From Acidimicrobiaceae bacterium (GTDB taxonomy: Bacteria > Actinomycetota > Acidimicrobiia > Acidimicrobiales > Microtrichaceae): a DNA stretch of 10,381 bases. Positions 1-6,121 of this stretch are shown here, one piece after another (the first letter of the stretch is position 1; each line of letters begins with the position of its first letter). The stretch spans positions 1-10,381 of the forward strand of contig DORQ01000226.1 of the NCBI GenBank assembly GCA_003514205.1. Direction: 5' to 3'. Under the pieces are notes generated by a model. That model searched no databases, was not told where the DNA came from, and saw nothing but the letters and a program-made list of their open reading frames with translations. A program made the translations under genes and the position numbers.

Positions 1-105
1 GCGCAGACAGGTTCAACGCAACTGGCTCCGGCACAGACAGGCTCGGCGCAACCAGGACCGGCGCAACCAGGACCGGCGCAACCAGGACCGGCGCAACCAG
101 ATTCT
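1..105 (+). repeat. 15-bp in-frame tandem repeat encoding AQPGP-type pentapeptides
   Basis: Seven consecutive 15-base units fill 1-105. The three at 46-60, 61-75 and 76-90 are identical (GCGCAACCAGGACCG), the next at 91-105 keeps the first 10 bases, and the three before base 46 are degenerate. In frame they read AQTGS, TQLAP, AQTGS, AQPGP, AQPGP, AQPGP, AQPDS. The array may begin upstream of the window. The unit length keeps the reading frame, so copy number can change without breaking the gene. It forms a flexible linker between the two domains of the FtsR-like protein. Confidence 0.9.
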
Positions 106-684
106 GGCGAGACAGCCTCTGTCACCTCCACAGAGCCGACCAGCAAGCCCCGAGCTCCTCGCAACACTGCGCGAACTGCCGGTCAAGCTTCGGCGAAGGA
201 GGACCCAGGGAGCGGCGCCAGAACATGGTTGGAGGAGTTGCAGACTTCGCCGAGCGCGTCTCGGGGTGCCGATGGGCCAGAGATCGCCGTGGTCGCCGTG
301 GACGGCGCACTGCGATTCGGAATACACGAGGTGAGTGAAGTCACTGGCCTCGATACTGCGACGCTGCAGTCCCTGGTCACCTACGGGATGTTGACACCTT
401 CGATTGTCGGAGGAGAAGAAACCTTTGATCCCTCCTCAATCGCTGTGGCCAGAGCAGTTGCTGCCTTTCTCGATCGAGGCGTCGAGATTCGGCATCTTCG
501 CAGCTACAAGAACTCCGCTGACCGGGAGGCCGGTTTTCTGGAGCAGATGATCTTGCCGCTTCTCAAGCGACGGAACCCCCAGGCCCGAGCCGCGGCGAGC
601 GAGACACTCGCTCAGATGGTTCGGGAGGGATCAGAGCTGCAAACAGCGCTGGTCAACCAGGCTCTCCACCGGCACCTTGGATAG
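1..684 (+). CDS. ftsR: FtsR-type MerR family regulator, C-terminal part (5' end outside window)
   Basis: The frame is open from base 1 to TAG 682-684, so this is the last 227 residues of a longer protein and the N-terminal MerR DNA-binding domain lies upstream. The visible part begins with a low-complexity Ala/Gln/Pro/Gly linker (about residues 1-35), continues through a Thr/Ser/Ala-rich stretch to about residue 95, then enters a folded C-terminal domain. That domain carries the motifs GVEIRHLRSYKNSADRE and PLLKRRNPQAR, which closely resemble the C-terminal domain of M. tuberculosis Rv1828 / Corynebacterium FtsR, a regulator linked to ftsZ expression. The following DUF151 and MerR genes reproduce the Rv1828-Rv1830 order and support the call. 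A TTG at 229 could act as a start, but it would delete the DNA-binding domain and the upstream frame is clearly coding, so I reject it. The linker is much longer and more repetitive than in Rv1828. The family call is confident; the regulatory target is inferred from homologues. Confidence 0.85.
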   Translation, partial: AQTGSTQLAPAQTGSAQPGPAQPGPAQPGPAQPDSGETASVTSTEPTSKPRAPRNTARTAGQASAKEDPGSGARTWLEELQTSPSASRGADGPEIAVVAVDGALRFGIHEVSEVTGLDTATLQSLVTYGMLTPSIVGGEETFDPSSIAVARAVAAFLDRGVEIRHLRSYKNSADREAGFLEQMILPLLKRRNPQARAAASETLAQMVREGSELQTALVNQALHRHLG

Positions 685-692
685 GGGATCTC

Positions 693-1181
693 GTGCTACA
701 AGTTGAGGTAATCGGGCTTCAATGGCCTCGCCGAGAGGTTGCGTTACTCATGCTCGGCGAAGTCGGTGATCGATCGCGGACCCTCACTATTGCCATCGCC
801 CGACCCGAAGCAGTTGCCATTGAGCTTGCGCTGGTAGGGGAGCAGCCTTCTCGGCCCCTCACCCACGACCTCATGCAAACCATCTTTGAAGCAGCTGACC
901 TGCACGTTGAACAGATCGTGATCACTGATTTGCAGGAGACAACGTTTTACGCCGAGTTGCAGTTGGAGGTGGGTGAGACCCATCAACGAGTCTCCTGTCG
1001 GCCCTCAGATGCCGTTGCACTCGCGTTGCGAGCAGATGCGCCGATGTTCGTGAGCGAGGCGGTCATGGACCTGGCCGGTGTCGAGGCGGCCTCAGAAGAT
1101 GACCTCCCCCTCGACCCTGACGAAATGGTTGAGCAGTTCCGCGACTTCATCGACTCAGTGGATCCAGAGGACTTCGGCTAG
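693..1181 (+). CDS. DUF151 / bifunctional nuclease (BFN) domain protein, Rv1829-like
   Basis: A 162-residue protein with GTG start at 693, eight bases after the ftsR-like stop and preceded by AGGGGA at 683-688, so probably co-transcribed with it. The length matches Rv1829 (about 164 residues). It has the DUF151 pattern: an N-terminal beta-strand start (MLQVEVIGLQ), a central segment with AIARPEAVAIELAL and PLTHDLM, the LQETTFYAELQLE strand pair, and the family hallmark CRPSDAVALALRADAPMFVSEAV at about residues 110-132. The C-terminus is acidic (DDLPLDPDEMVEQFRDFIDSV). Plant members have been described as bifunctional nucleases; the bacterial role is not settled. The position between two MerR regulators is conserved in actinobacteria, and a link to division or central metabolism is inference. 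No export signal is seen, so the protein is probably cytoplasmic. Confidence 0.88.
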   Translation: MLQVEVIGLQWPRREVALLMLGEVGDRSRTLTIAIARPEAVAIELALVGEQPSRPLTHDLMQTIFEAADLHVEQIVITDLQETTFYAELQLEVGETHQRVSCRPSDAVALALRADAPMFVSEAVMDLAGVEAASEDDLPLDPDEMVEQFRDFIDSVDPEDFG

Positions 1182-1230
1182 CCCTTAAGCTCGTGCAGGC
1201 TCTCGGAATCGGAAAGTTGCTTGCAAATGA

Positions 1231-1259
1231 TTGAAATGCCGCGCGCGCCTCTGTAGCGT
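1231..1259 (+). promoter_or_regulatory. Candidate housekeeping promoter for the MerR gene
   Basis: TTGAAA at 1231-1236, a 17-base spacer, then TAGCGT at 1254-1259, which fits the relaxed actinobacterial -10 form TANNNT. The start would fall near 1266, leaving a leader of about 40 bases before the ATG at 1306. It lies in the 124-base gap after the DUF151 gene, which holds no other gene. A short inverted repeat, TTGC-TT-GCAA at 1218-1227, lies just upstream. Called by pattern only. Confidence 0.4.
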
Positions 1260-1294
1260 GACCCTGGCGTAATTTCGTACCTGTAATTGCGCTC

Positions 1295-1300
1295 AAGGAG
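1295..1300 (+). promoter_or_regulatory. Strong ribosome binding site of the MerR gene
   Basis: AAGGAG ends five bases before ATG 1306. It is one of the clearest Shine-Dalgarno sequences in the window and fixes the start of the MerR gene. Several neighbours lack such a site. Confidence 0.75.
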
Positions 1301-1305
1301 CACAC

Positions 1306-1833
1306 ATGACTGACTCACCGAGTTCTTCCCCCGAAACCACCGAAGCAACGCCGCTGACCGGATACTCGGGGCGGCGCACTGCCGAGATCGTTGGGATCTC
1401 ATATCGTCAGCTCGACTACTGGGCGAGGACCGACCTGATTCGGCCCTCACTGGCCGACGCCGAGGGAAGCGGCTCACGCCGCCAGTATTCATACCGAGAT
1501 CTCCTTGAACTCAAGGTGGTAAAGAGCCTGCTCGACTCCGGCATCAAGCTGGAGCAGGTGCGCCAAGTCTTCCAGTATCTCCGAGAGCAATTGGGCGAAG
1601 ACATCACTGCGGCCAATCTCGTGATCTCAGGAGCACGATCAATTCTGGTTCGAACTGGAGATGAGCTTGTGGACGCGCTTCGATCGGGACAAGGCGTTCT
1701 GAATGTGCTGCCGCTAGACGGCGTACGCGAAGAACTTGACGCAACCATTCTTCGATTCACTGGGCCTGTCGAGGACGCCGCTCAAGAATCGCCACGTGAT
1801 CTCAACGCAGTTGGATCTCGAACAGCGATCTAA
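1306..1833 (+). CDS. MerR family transcriptional regulator, Rv1830-like
   Basis: A 175-residue protein. The winged helix-turn-helix of the MerR family spans about residues 20-95: GYSGRRTAEIVGISYRQLDYW (recognition helix region), the wing with SGSRRQYSYRDLLELKVVKSLL, and the GIKLEQVRQVFQYLREQ helix. The remaining 80 residues (ANLVISGARSILVRTGDELVDALRSGQGVLNVLPLDGVREELD) match the C-terminal part of the Rv1830 family. No Cys-rich metal site is seen, so this is not a metal or redox MerR. ATG 1306 follows a strong AAGGAG. Rv1830 homologues affect growth and cell division in mycobacteria; the target here is unknown. The second MerR protein of the cluster, it sits between the DUF151 gene and gcvT, nine bases before the latter. 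Confidence 0.88.
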   Translation: MTDSPSSSPETTEATPLTGYSGRRTAEIVGISYRQLDYWARTDLIRPSLADAEGSGSRRQYSYRDLLELKVVKSLLDSGIKLEQVRQVFQYLREQLGEDITAANLVISGARSILVRTGDELVDALRSGQGVLNVLPLDGVREELDATILRFTGPVEDAAQESPRDLNAVGSRTAI

Positions 1834-1836
1834 CAT
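1831..1836 (+). promoter_or_regulatory. Candidate -10 element for a leaderless gcvT transcript
   Basis: TAACAT at 1831-1836 overlaps the MerR stop codon and lies exactly six bases before GTG 1843. No Shine-Dalgarno sequence precedes that GTG. The spacing fits transcription starting at the first base of the start codon, common in actinobacteria. A TTGGAT at 1811-1816 could be a -35, though its 14-base spacing is short. Read-through from the MerR gene is equally possible. Confidence 0.35.
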
Positions 1837-1842
1837 GGCGTC

Positions 1843-2913
1843 GTGACAACACGACTCTCGCCACTCGATTCAACCCACCGAGCACTCGGGGCCAAAATGG
1901 TCCCCTTTGGCGGTTGGGATATGCCACTGAACTATGCAGCAGGAACACTTGCTGAACATCGTGCGTGCCGCACCGCCGCCGTGGTCTTCGACGTCAGTCA
2001 CCTCGGGACTGTGAGAGTCGAAGGCGCCCTTGCACTGGAACGCCTTCAGGCTGTTCTGACCAACGATCTCGACAAGGTTGAACCAGGCCGATGCCAATAC
2101 ACCCACCTGCTTGACGAGACCGGTTCAGTTGTTGACGACATCATCGTGTGGTGGCGAACGCCCGAACTCTTCGATGTCATGCCAAATGCTTCGAACACTG
2201 ATGGCGTCGTAGCGGCCCTTGGCGTCAGCAACGAGAAGCTCCAGGTCAACGATGTCACCGCAACTCGTGCGATCCTCGCCGTTCAGGGCCCAAACGCACG
2301 GGCCATGAGTTCCGCTGTCATTCCAGAAGCAGCCAGCATCGGGCGATTCCGAGTTGCAGAGTTCGAGTTTGACGGCACCACCTGCGTGGTTGCTGGGACT
2401 GGCTACACCGGCGAGGACGGGTTCGAAATTGCAGTGCCAGCGGAACGAGCGAGCGACCTCTGGCGGGCGATCACCTCAGTTGGAATTGAACCCGCCGGCC
2501 TAGGAGCCCGCGACACCCTTCGTCTAGAAGCGGCGCTGCCACTGCACGGCCATGAACTCGGTGAAGGAATCACCCCGCTGAACGCTGGCCTCGAATGGGT
2601 GGTGTCGTGGACCAAGCCGGGCTTTCGCGGCCGAGACGCCCTGGCCGCCCAGAAGGCCGCTGGTGTCGACCCTGTGCTCGTGGGATTACTCATCGACGGC
2701 AAGCGCCCACCACGAGCAGGAATGGCTGTCCTTCGCGGTGGCGAGCGCGTCGGTACGGTCTCTTCGGGCAACTTCTCACCAATGCTCTCCCAAGGCATCG
2801 CTCTTGCGTTTGTGCATCCCGATGTCGCCGTTGGTGACTGTATTCAGTGCGAGGCGCGCGGCTCCCTCCTTGAGGGAACAGTGGTGCACACGCCGTTCGT
2901 CGCCAAGCACTAG
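1843..2913 (+). CDS. gcvT: Aminomethyltransferase, glycine cleavage system T-protein
   Basis: A 356-residue protein, normal length for T-protein, which moves the aminomethyl carbon from lipoylated H-protein to tetrahydrofolate, giving 5,10-methylene-THF and ammonia. Near the N-terminus is LGAKMVPFGGWDMPLNY (residues 15-31), followed by FDVSHLGTVRVEG (49-61), the folate-site strand GSVVDDIIV (94-102) containing the conserved Asp, AVQGPNA, AGTGYTGEDGFEIAVP, and GLGARDTLRLEAALPLHGHEL, all diagnostic. The C-terminal barrel has VGLLIDGKRPPRAGMAV and GTVSSGNFSPMLSQGIALAFV. The GTG start at 1843 lies nine bases after the MerR stop and begins at the expected N-terminus. The other cleavage genes are not in the window. 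It ends head-on with the amidotransferase gene: CTAG 2910-2913 supplies both stops. A dimethylglycine or sarcosine-type relative is less likely because there is no fused domain. Confidence 0.9.
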   Translation: MTTRLSPLDSTHRALGAKMVPFGGWDMPLNYAAGTLAEHRACRTAAVVFDVSHLGTVRVEGALALERLQAVLTNDLDKVEPGRCQYTHLLDETGSVVDDIIVWWRTPELFDVMPNASNTDGVVAALGVSNEKLQVNDVTATRAILAVQGPNARAMSSAVIPEAASIGRFRVAEFEFDGTTCVVAGTGYTGEDGFEIAVPAERASDLWRAITSVGIEPAGLGARDTLRLEAALPLHGHELGEGITPLNAGLEWVVSWTKPGFRGRDALAAQKAAGVDPVLVGLLIDGKRPPRAGMAVLRGGERVGTVSSGNFSPMLSQGIALAFVHPDVAVGDCIQCEARGSLLEGTVVHTPFVAKH

Positions 2914-3677
2914 CGAGAGATACGCCTACCGGTGCTCTCCCGATAGGCCCGCGCTGCCTCAACCAATCCGCTAAAGAGCGCGCCATTCTGCGGGTCAGTG
3001 AGTGCGGTCTCCTCTGGATGCCACTGCACGGCAAGCAGGAACCCACCGAGGTGGGCATCCTCCTCGCGTTCAATCGCTTCCACACATCCGTCCGCAGCCA
3101 CTGCAGCGAGACGATACCCCGGCGCGATGGTACGAACCTGTTGGTGATGGTGGCAGCGCGCAACGATGGTGGGGGAGTTGAGAAGTCGCTGGATCCCTGA
3201 GCCCTCCACGAGTTGTACCTCGTGAAGGTTCCCGCCCCCACCGTTAGGAATGCCATGCAATGGCTGGACCCCATCGGGCGCCACGTGCTGGTGCATGTCG
3301 CCGCCAGCAACCACGTTGAGGAGCTGCATGCCGCGACAGATCGCAAAGAGCGGCATCTCTCGCTGAAGTGCGCCCACCATCATCTCCGCCTCAAACTCCT
3401 CCTGTGGGCCTGGAGCGGTGATCACTGTTTCGTGGGGCTGCTCACCATAGCGTGCAGGATCAACGTCGAGTCCGCCGATCGCTATCACGCCATCAACGTG
3501 GTCGAGGACCTCAGCGGCAGCCTCACTGGGAGCCCCAGGCGGGTACACGGGCACCGGCAGCCCTCCAGCGGCCCACACCGCGTCGATGTAGTAGCTGATG
3601 ATCGCGAACGCTGGCTCCAGCTTCCAGAGCGCCCCAGCAGGATGGCGTTGGCAGGTCAACGCAATGTTCGGCCTCAT
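2910..3677 (-). CDS. Class I glutamine amidotransferase-like hydrolase (peptidase C26, PuuD-like)
   Basis: With ATG at 3677-3675 the protein is 255 residues. The frame stays open to an ATG at 3755, but that start lies inside the upstream GS-like gene, whereas 3677 lies 14 bases after its stop, begins with the normal MRPNIALTC strand and has CAGG upstream. The catalytic set is complete: nucleophile elbow FAICRGMQLL with Cys114, and AVQWHPEE with His220 and Glu222. GVIAIGGLDVDPARYG and VARCHHHQQV are typical of gamma-glutamyl-GABA hydrolases and Rv2859c-like proteins. No synthetase domain is fused, so it probably hydrolyses a free gamma-glutamyl amide, releasing glutamate, in the cytoplasm. It follows the GS-like gene as the last gene of the minus-strand operon, consistent with the ligase adding and this enzyme removing the glutamyl cap. 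The exact substrate cannot be read from sequence. Confidence 0.88.
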   Translation of the reverse strand: MRPNIALTCQRHPAGALWKLEPAFAIISYYIDAVWAAGGLPVPVYPPGAPSEAAAEVLDHVDGVIAIGGLDVDPARYGEQPHETVITAPGPQEEFEAEMMVGALQREMPLFAICRGMQLLNVVAGGDMHQHVAPDGVQPLHGIPNGGGGNLHEVQLVEGSGIQRLLNSPTIVARCHHHQQVRTIAPGYRLAAVAADGCVEAIEREEDAHLGGFLLAVQWHPEETALTDPQNGALFSGLVEAARAYRESTGRRISR

Positions 3678-3691
3678 CAAGTCAACCTGAG

Positions 3692-5053
3692 CTACAGCCG
3701 TTCGAAATTTCGACGAAGTTCCCAATCGGTCACCACTCGGTTGAACTCGGCCCATTCCTGCTTCGCCATGTGCAGCAGATGGAAATGCGCCTCTTCGCCA
3801 AAGGCGGCCTTCGCAATTGACGACTGTTCAAATCGCTCAATGGCATCAACCAGCGTGTGGGGGATCCTGTCGAGCTGGGACTCATAGCCATTCCCGATGT
3901 AGGCGGCTGGCGGCTCGATTTTGTTTTCGATGCCGTACAGGCCACCCGCCACCGTTGCCGCCAGCGCGATATAGGGGTTGGCGTCAGCTCCGGGGATACG
4001 AGACTCCACGCGCATTCCTTGGCCGTGGCCCACAACACGAAACCCGAGGGTTCTGTTGTCCATCCCCCAACCAATCGCAGTGGGAGCCCAGGAACCGGGC
4101 TGATACCGCTTATAGGAGTTGATGTACGGGGCCCAACACAGCGCAAAATCCCCCGCCGTTTCCAGGAGTCCGCCCAACCACCAACGAAAGGTGTCTGAGA
4201 GCTCATGGGGGTTATCGGGGTCAGCCATCAACGAACGCTCGGTGGTGAGGTCCCACACAGAGGAATGGATATGGCAGGAAGAGCCAACCTCGTCAAACTT
4301 GTACTTGGCCATGAAGGTCAACGCCCGACCAGCAAGTGCAGCGATCTCCTTAGCCCCGTTCTTGTAGATGCTGTGATTGTCGGCCATTGCCATGACGTCG
4401 TCGTAGCGGAGGTTGAGTTCGTGCTGGCCGAGACCCGCCTCGCCCTTTGAGAATTCAACTGGCAGGCCGGCCTCGGCCATGTCGTTTCGTATTTTTCGGA
4501 TCAGCCACTCGTCTTTGGTGGTGTGCAGGATGTGGTAATCGATGACATAGCGGCTTGAGGGCGTCAGACCGGTGAAGCCTTGGTCCCAGGCCTGTTCCAT
4601 TGACTGTTCGAACAGGAAGAATTCGAGCTCAGTGCCGGCTTTGACGCCCAGATTGTGCTCCCGTGCACGTTCGATCTGAGCGGCGAGTATTGATCGAGGA
4701 GCTTGCACGACGGGTGAACCGTCGTGGTTCTCGAGGTCACAGATGACAAGCGCTGTTTTCTCGCACCATGGCACAAGATGCAGCGTCGACAGATCTGGTC
4801 GACACACAAAGTCCCCGTAGCCAGAATCCCAATTCGCTGAGGCGAATCCTTCGAGGACGTTCATGTCCACATCGACGGCAAGCAAATAGTTGCACGCCTC
4901 GACTGACCCACCGTTGTTGGGCAGTTCGCTCAGAAAGAACTCGGAGCGAACGCGTTTGCCCATGAATCGACCTTGGATATCTGGGAACACGACCAGCACG
5001 GTGTCGATGGACCCCTCCGCATGGAGCTTCTGTAGTTCTTCAACGCTCAACAT
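3692..5053 (-). CDS. Glutamine synthetase family gamma-glutamyl-amine ligase (PuuA / GlnA3 / GlnA4 type)
   Basis: A 453-residue GS-fold protein. Metal and ATP residues are in place: GTELEFFLF (Glu142, Glu144), KGEAGLGQHELNLRY (Glu205, Glu212), GSSCHIHSSVW (His261), NSYKRYQPGSW, and the Arg-rich end RVESRIPGADANPYIALAAT (Arg349, Glu350). The N-terminal beta-grasp half carries VVFPDIQGRFMGKRV. The sequence differs from housekeeping GlnA and resembles gamma-glutamyl-polyamine or gamma-glutamyl-ethanolamide synthetases, which join glutamate to a primary amine using ATP. A PuuD-like hydrolase 14 bases downstream and SDR and aldehyde dehydrogenase genes nearby match the Rv2857c-Rv2860c set and support amine catabolism rather than ammonia assimilation. 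The start codon follows only a weak ribosome site. A 122-base gap with possible alternative hairpins separates it from the SDR gene. The amine substrate is unresolved: polyamine, ethanolamine or a methylated amine. Confidence 0.85.
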   Translation of the reverse strand: MLSVEELQKLHAEGSIDTVLVVFPDIQGRFMGKRVRSEFFLSELPNNGGSVEACNYLLAVDVDMNVLEGFASANWDSGYGDFVCRPDLSTLHLVPWCEKTALVICDLENHDGSPVVQAPRSILAAQIERAREHNLGVKAGTELEFFLFEQSMEQAWDQGFTGLTPSSRYVIDYHILHTTKDEWLIRKIRNDMAEAGLPVEFSKGEAGLGQHELNLRYDDVMAMADNHSIYKNGAKEIAALAGRALTFMAKYKFDEVGSSCHIHSSVWDLTTERSLMADPDNPHELSDTFRWWLGGLLETAGDFALCWAPYINSYKRYQPGSWAPTAIGWGMDNRTLGFRVVGHGQGMRVESRIPGADANPYIALAATVAGGLYGIENKIEPPAAYIGNGYESQLDRIPHTLVDAIERFEQSSIAKAAFGEEAHFHLLHMAKQEWAEFNRVVTDWELRRNFERL

Positions 5054-5074
5054 CGCTCATCACTCGCTTTCAAA

Positions 5075-5098
5075 AGGGGACTCCGCCCCTGTGGAGTC
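5075..5098 (-). terminator. Possible attenuator: two mutually exclusive hairpins upstream of the GS-like gene
   Basis: On the minus-strand transcript, GACTCC (5098-5093 in transcript order) can pair with GGAGTC (5084-5079) across an 8-base loop. An overlapping alternative pairs AGGGG with CCCCT (5090-5086 with 5079-5075) over a 6-base loop and runs directly into TTTT. The second resembles a short intrinsic terminator, the first an antiterminator, 22-45 bases before the GS-like start. The terminator stem is only 5 bp, so the effect would be weak. Pattern-based. Confidence 0.3.
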
Positions 5099-5105
5099 GA
5101 AGTGT

Positions 5106-5151
5106 AGGCCGGGCCTGCGGGGGCTTGCTCTGACCCCACCTTCGGAAGTGG
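5106..5151 (-). repeat. Short inverted repeats in the SDR to GS-like gap
   Basis: The rest of the 122-base gap holds the palindrome AGGCC-G-GGCCT at 5106-5116 and an imperfect repeat with arms CCAC (5136-5139) and GTGG (5148-5151). No small reading frame or clear promoter was seen. Role unknown; they may slow or end transcription after the SDR gene. Confidence 0.3.
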
Positions 5152-5175
5152 CTTGAGGCGAGGTTTGAGACGGAT

Positions 5176-5952
5176 CTACAGGGGAGTGGTGTAACTGCTC
5201 GTGATCCCACCATCGATAAGAAGCGATTGCCCTGTCATATAGGAACTGTCATCACTGGCAAGAAAGAGGGCTCCGTTGACCATCTCCGCCGCTTCGCCGA
5301 AACGGCCCATGGGAATGTGAACGAGCCGCCGTTGCCGCTTCTCCTCATCAGACAGAAACTTGGCCAACAGCGGCGTCAGCACCGGCCCAGGGCACAGCGC
5401 ATTGGCACGGATTCCCTGGCGGGCATAGATCGCTGCGATCTCCCGAGTCATCGAGAGAACTGCCCCTTTGGATGAGGTATAGGCGATCTGTGGGGTAGCG
5501 GCGCCCATATGTGCAACGAAGCTCGCCACGTTGATGATGGAACCTCCTCCCGAGTCGAGCATGGCGGCAATCGCGAACTTGTTGCACAGGAAGACGCCCT
5601 TCACGTTGACGTCAAAGGTGAAGTCCCAGGTTTCTTCTGAGGTATTCAGGGGAGTGTCGTCCTCACCAGGGGAGACGCCGGCGTTGTTGTAGATGATGTC
5701 CAACCCGCCAAACTCAGTGACGGAGCGTTGGACCATTGCCTCCACCTGGTCTGCGTACCGAACATCGACCTGGGCGCCTACAGCGGAGCCCCCAGCCGCC
5801 ACGATGGCAGCCACGACCTCCTCAACCGCGTCCATGTTCAGGTCCGCTACAACTACCTGCGCACCTTCTTCAGCGAATCGCTCACAAGCCAGGCGACCCA
5901 TTCCATTGGCACCCCCGGTAATGATCGCCCTTTTGCCCTCAAGTCGCGTCAC
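5176..5952 (-). CDS. NAD(P)-dependent short-chain dehydrogenase/reductase
   Basis: A 258-residue classical SDR. Cofactor motif TGGANGMG is at residues 12-19, with Asp37 at the end of the second strand (VVVAD) suggesting NAD rather than NADP. DVR at 63-65 contacts adenine; NNAG is at 89-92; the catalytic set is Asn116, Ser144 (NVAS), Tyr158 and Lys162 (YTSSK). PGP follows at 188-190, and the C-terminus GQSLLIDGGITSSY is typical. GTG 5952 is the first plausible start, with GAAGG about six bases upstream. It is the first gene of the minus-strand operon and the counterpart of Rv2857c. It probably oxidises an alcohol or acts on a carbonyl in the same amine pathway, for example the hydroxyl of a glutamyl-capped amino alcohol, passing an aldehyde to the divergently encoded aldehyde dehydrogenase; that substrate is inference. 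Confidence 0.87.
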   Translation of the reverse strand: MTRLEGKRAIITGGANGMGRLACERFAEEGAQVVVADLNMDAVEEVVAAIVAAGGSAVGAQVDVRYADQVEAMVQRSVTEFGGLDIIYNNAGVSPGEDDTPLNTSEETWDFTFDVNVKGVFLCNKFAIAAMLDSGGGSIINVASFVAHMGAATPQIAYTSSKGAVLSMTREIAAIYARQGIRANALCPGPVLTPLLAKFLSDEEKRQRRLVHIPMGRFGEAAEMVNGALFLASDDSSYMTGQSLLIDGGITSSYTTPL

Positions 5953-5978
5953 GTTGGCCTTCGCTTTCGAGTCATACG

Positions 5979-5996
5979 TCGCACGTCGGCGTGCGA
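5979..5996. promoter_or_regulatory. Candidate operator: perfect 18-bp inverted repeat in the divergent promoter region
   Basis: TCGCACG-TCGG-CGTGCGA is a perfect 7-bp inverted repeat with a 4-base centre, between the SDR and aldehyde dehydrogenase operons. It lies a few bases downstream of the predicted minus-strand start, where a bound dimeric repressor would block transcription. No regulator gene lies next to it, so the binding protein is unknown. It could also form a hairpin in the SDR leader. Confidence 0.5.
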
Positions 5997-6006
5997 ACCG
6001 TTGCAG

Positions 6007-6035
6007 ACTCTACAAAACACCGCAGCGCAATGAAA
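6007..6035 (-). promoter_or_regulatory. Candidate promoter of the SDR / GS-like / hydrolase operon
   Basis: On the minus strand TTTCAT (6035-6030), a 17-base spacer and TAGAGT (6012-6007) form a reasonable promoter with good -10 and poor -35. The start would lie near base 6000, placing the 18-bp inverted repeat at about +4 to +21 and giving a leader of about 48 bases before GTG 5952. Confidence 0.4.
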
Positions 6036-6109
6036 CAAACAACAACGCCGGGATCAAGAACATGCGGGCGAACCCAGTTTGGGCATTCTCTGACCCGCCT
6101 CCGGGGCGC

Positions 6110-6115
6110 TACCAT
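6110..6115 (+). promoter_or_regulatory. Candidate -10 element for a leaderless aldehyde dehydrogenase transcript
   Basis: TACCAT at 6110-6115 sits exactly six bases before ATG 6122, and no ribosome binding site is seen before that ATG. TCTGAC at 6089-6094 could be a loose -35 (15-base spacing). The spacing matches that before gcvT and would make the ATG the first codon of the message. It also supports 6122 over the upstream in-frame ATG at 6062. Confidence 0.45.
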
Positions 6116-6121
6116 CGCCGA

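Noticed and set aside
1..105. Short regular repeats resembling a CRISPR-like array
   Set aside because: The units are 15 bases, contiguous without spacers and in frame with a coding sequence; they encode a peptide linker.
13..327. Minus-strand frame with repeated Leu-Arg-Arg-Ser-Trp units
   Set aside because: It is the antisense shadow of the AQPGP repeat in the FtsR-like gene and has no family resemblance.
1835..1846. Three-codon frame ATG-GCG-TCG-TGA overlapping the gcvT GTG start
   Set aside because: A start-stop overlap this short is expected by chance; no ribosome site favours it.
2690..3346. Minus-strand 218-residue frame overlapping gcvT and the amidotransferase gene
   Set aside because: Its sequence is Arg/Ser-rich without family motifs, while the other frame in the same region carries the complete Cys-His-Glu hydrolase site.
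3213..3887. Plus-strand 224-residue frame inside the hydrolase and GS-like genes
   Set aside because: It is antisense to two genes with intact catalytic motifs and shows no recognisable domain.
5693..6121. Upstream extension of the aldehyde dehydrogenase frame
   Set aside because: It overlaps the SDR gene and its promoter, reads as low-complexity sequence unlike the family, and the normal N-terminus begins at ATG 6122.
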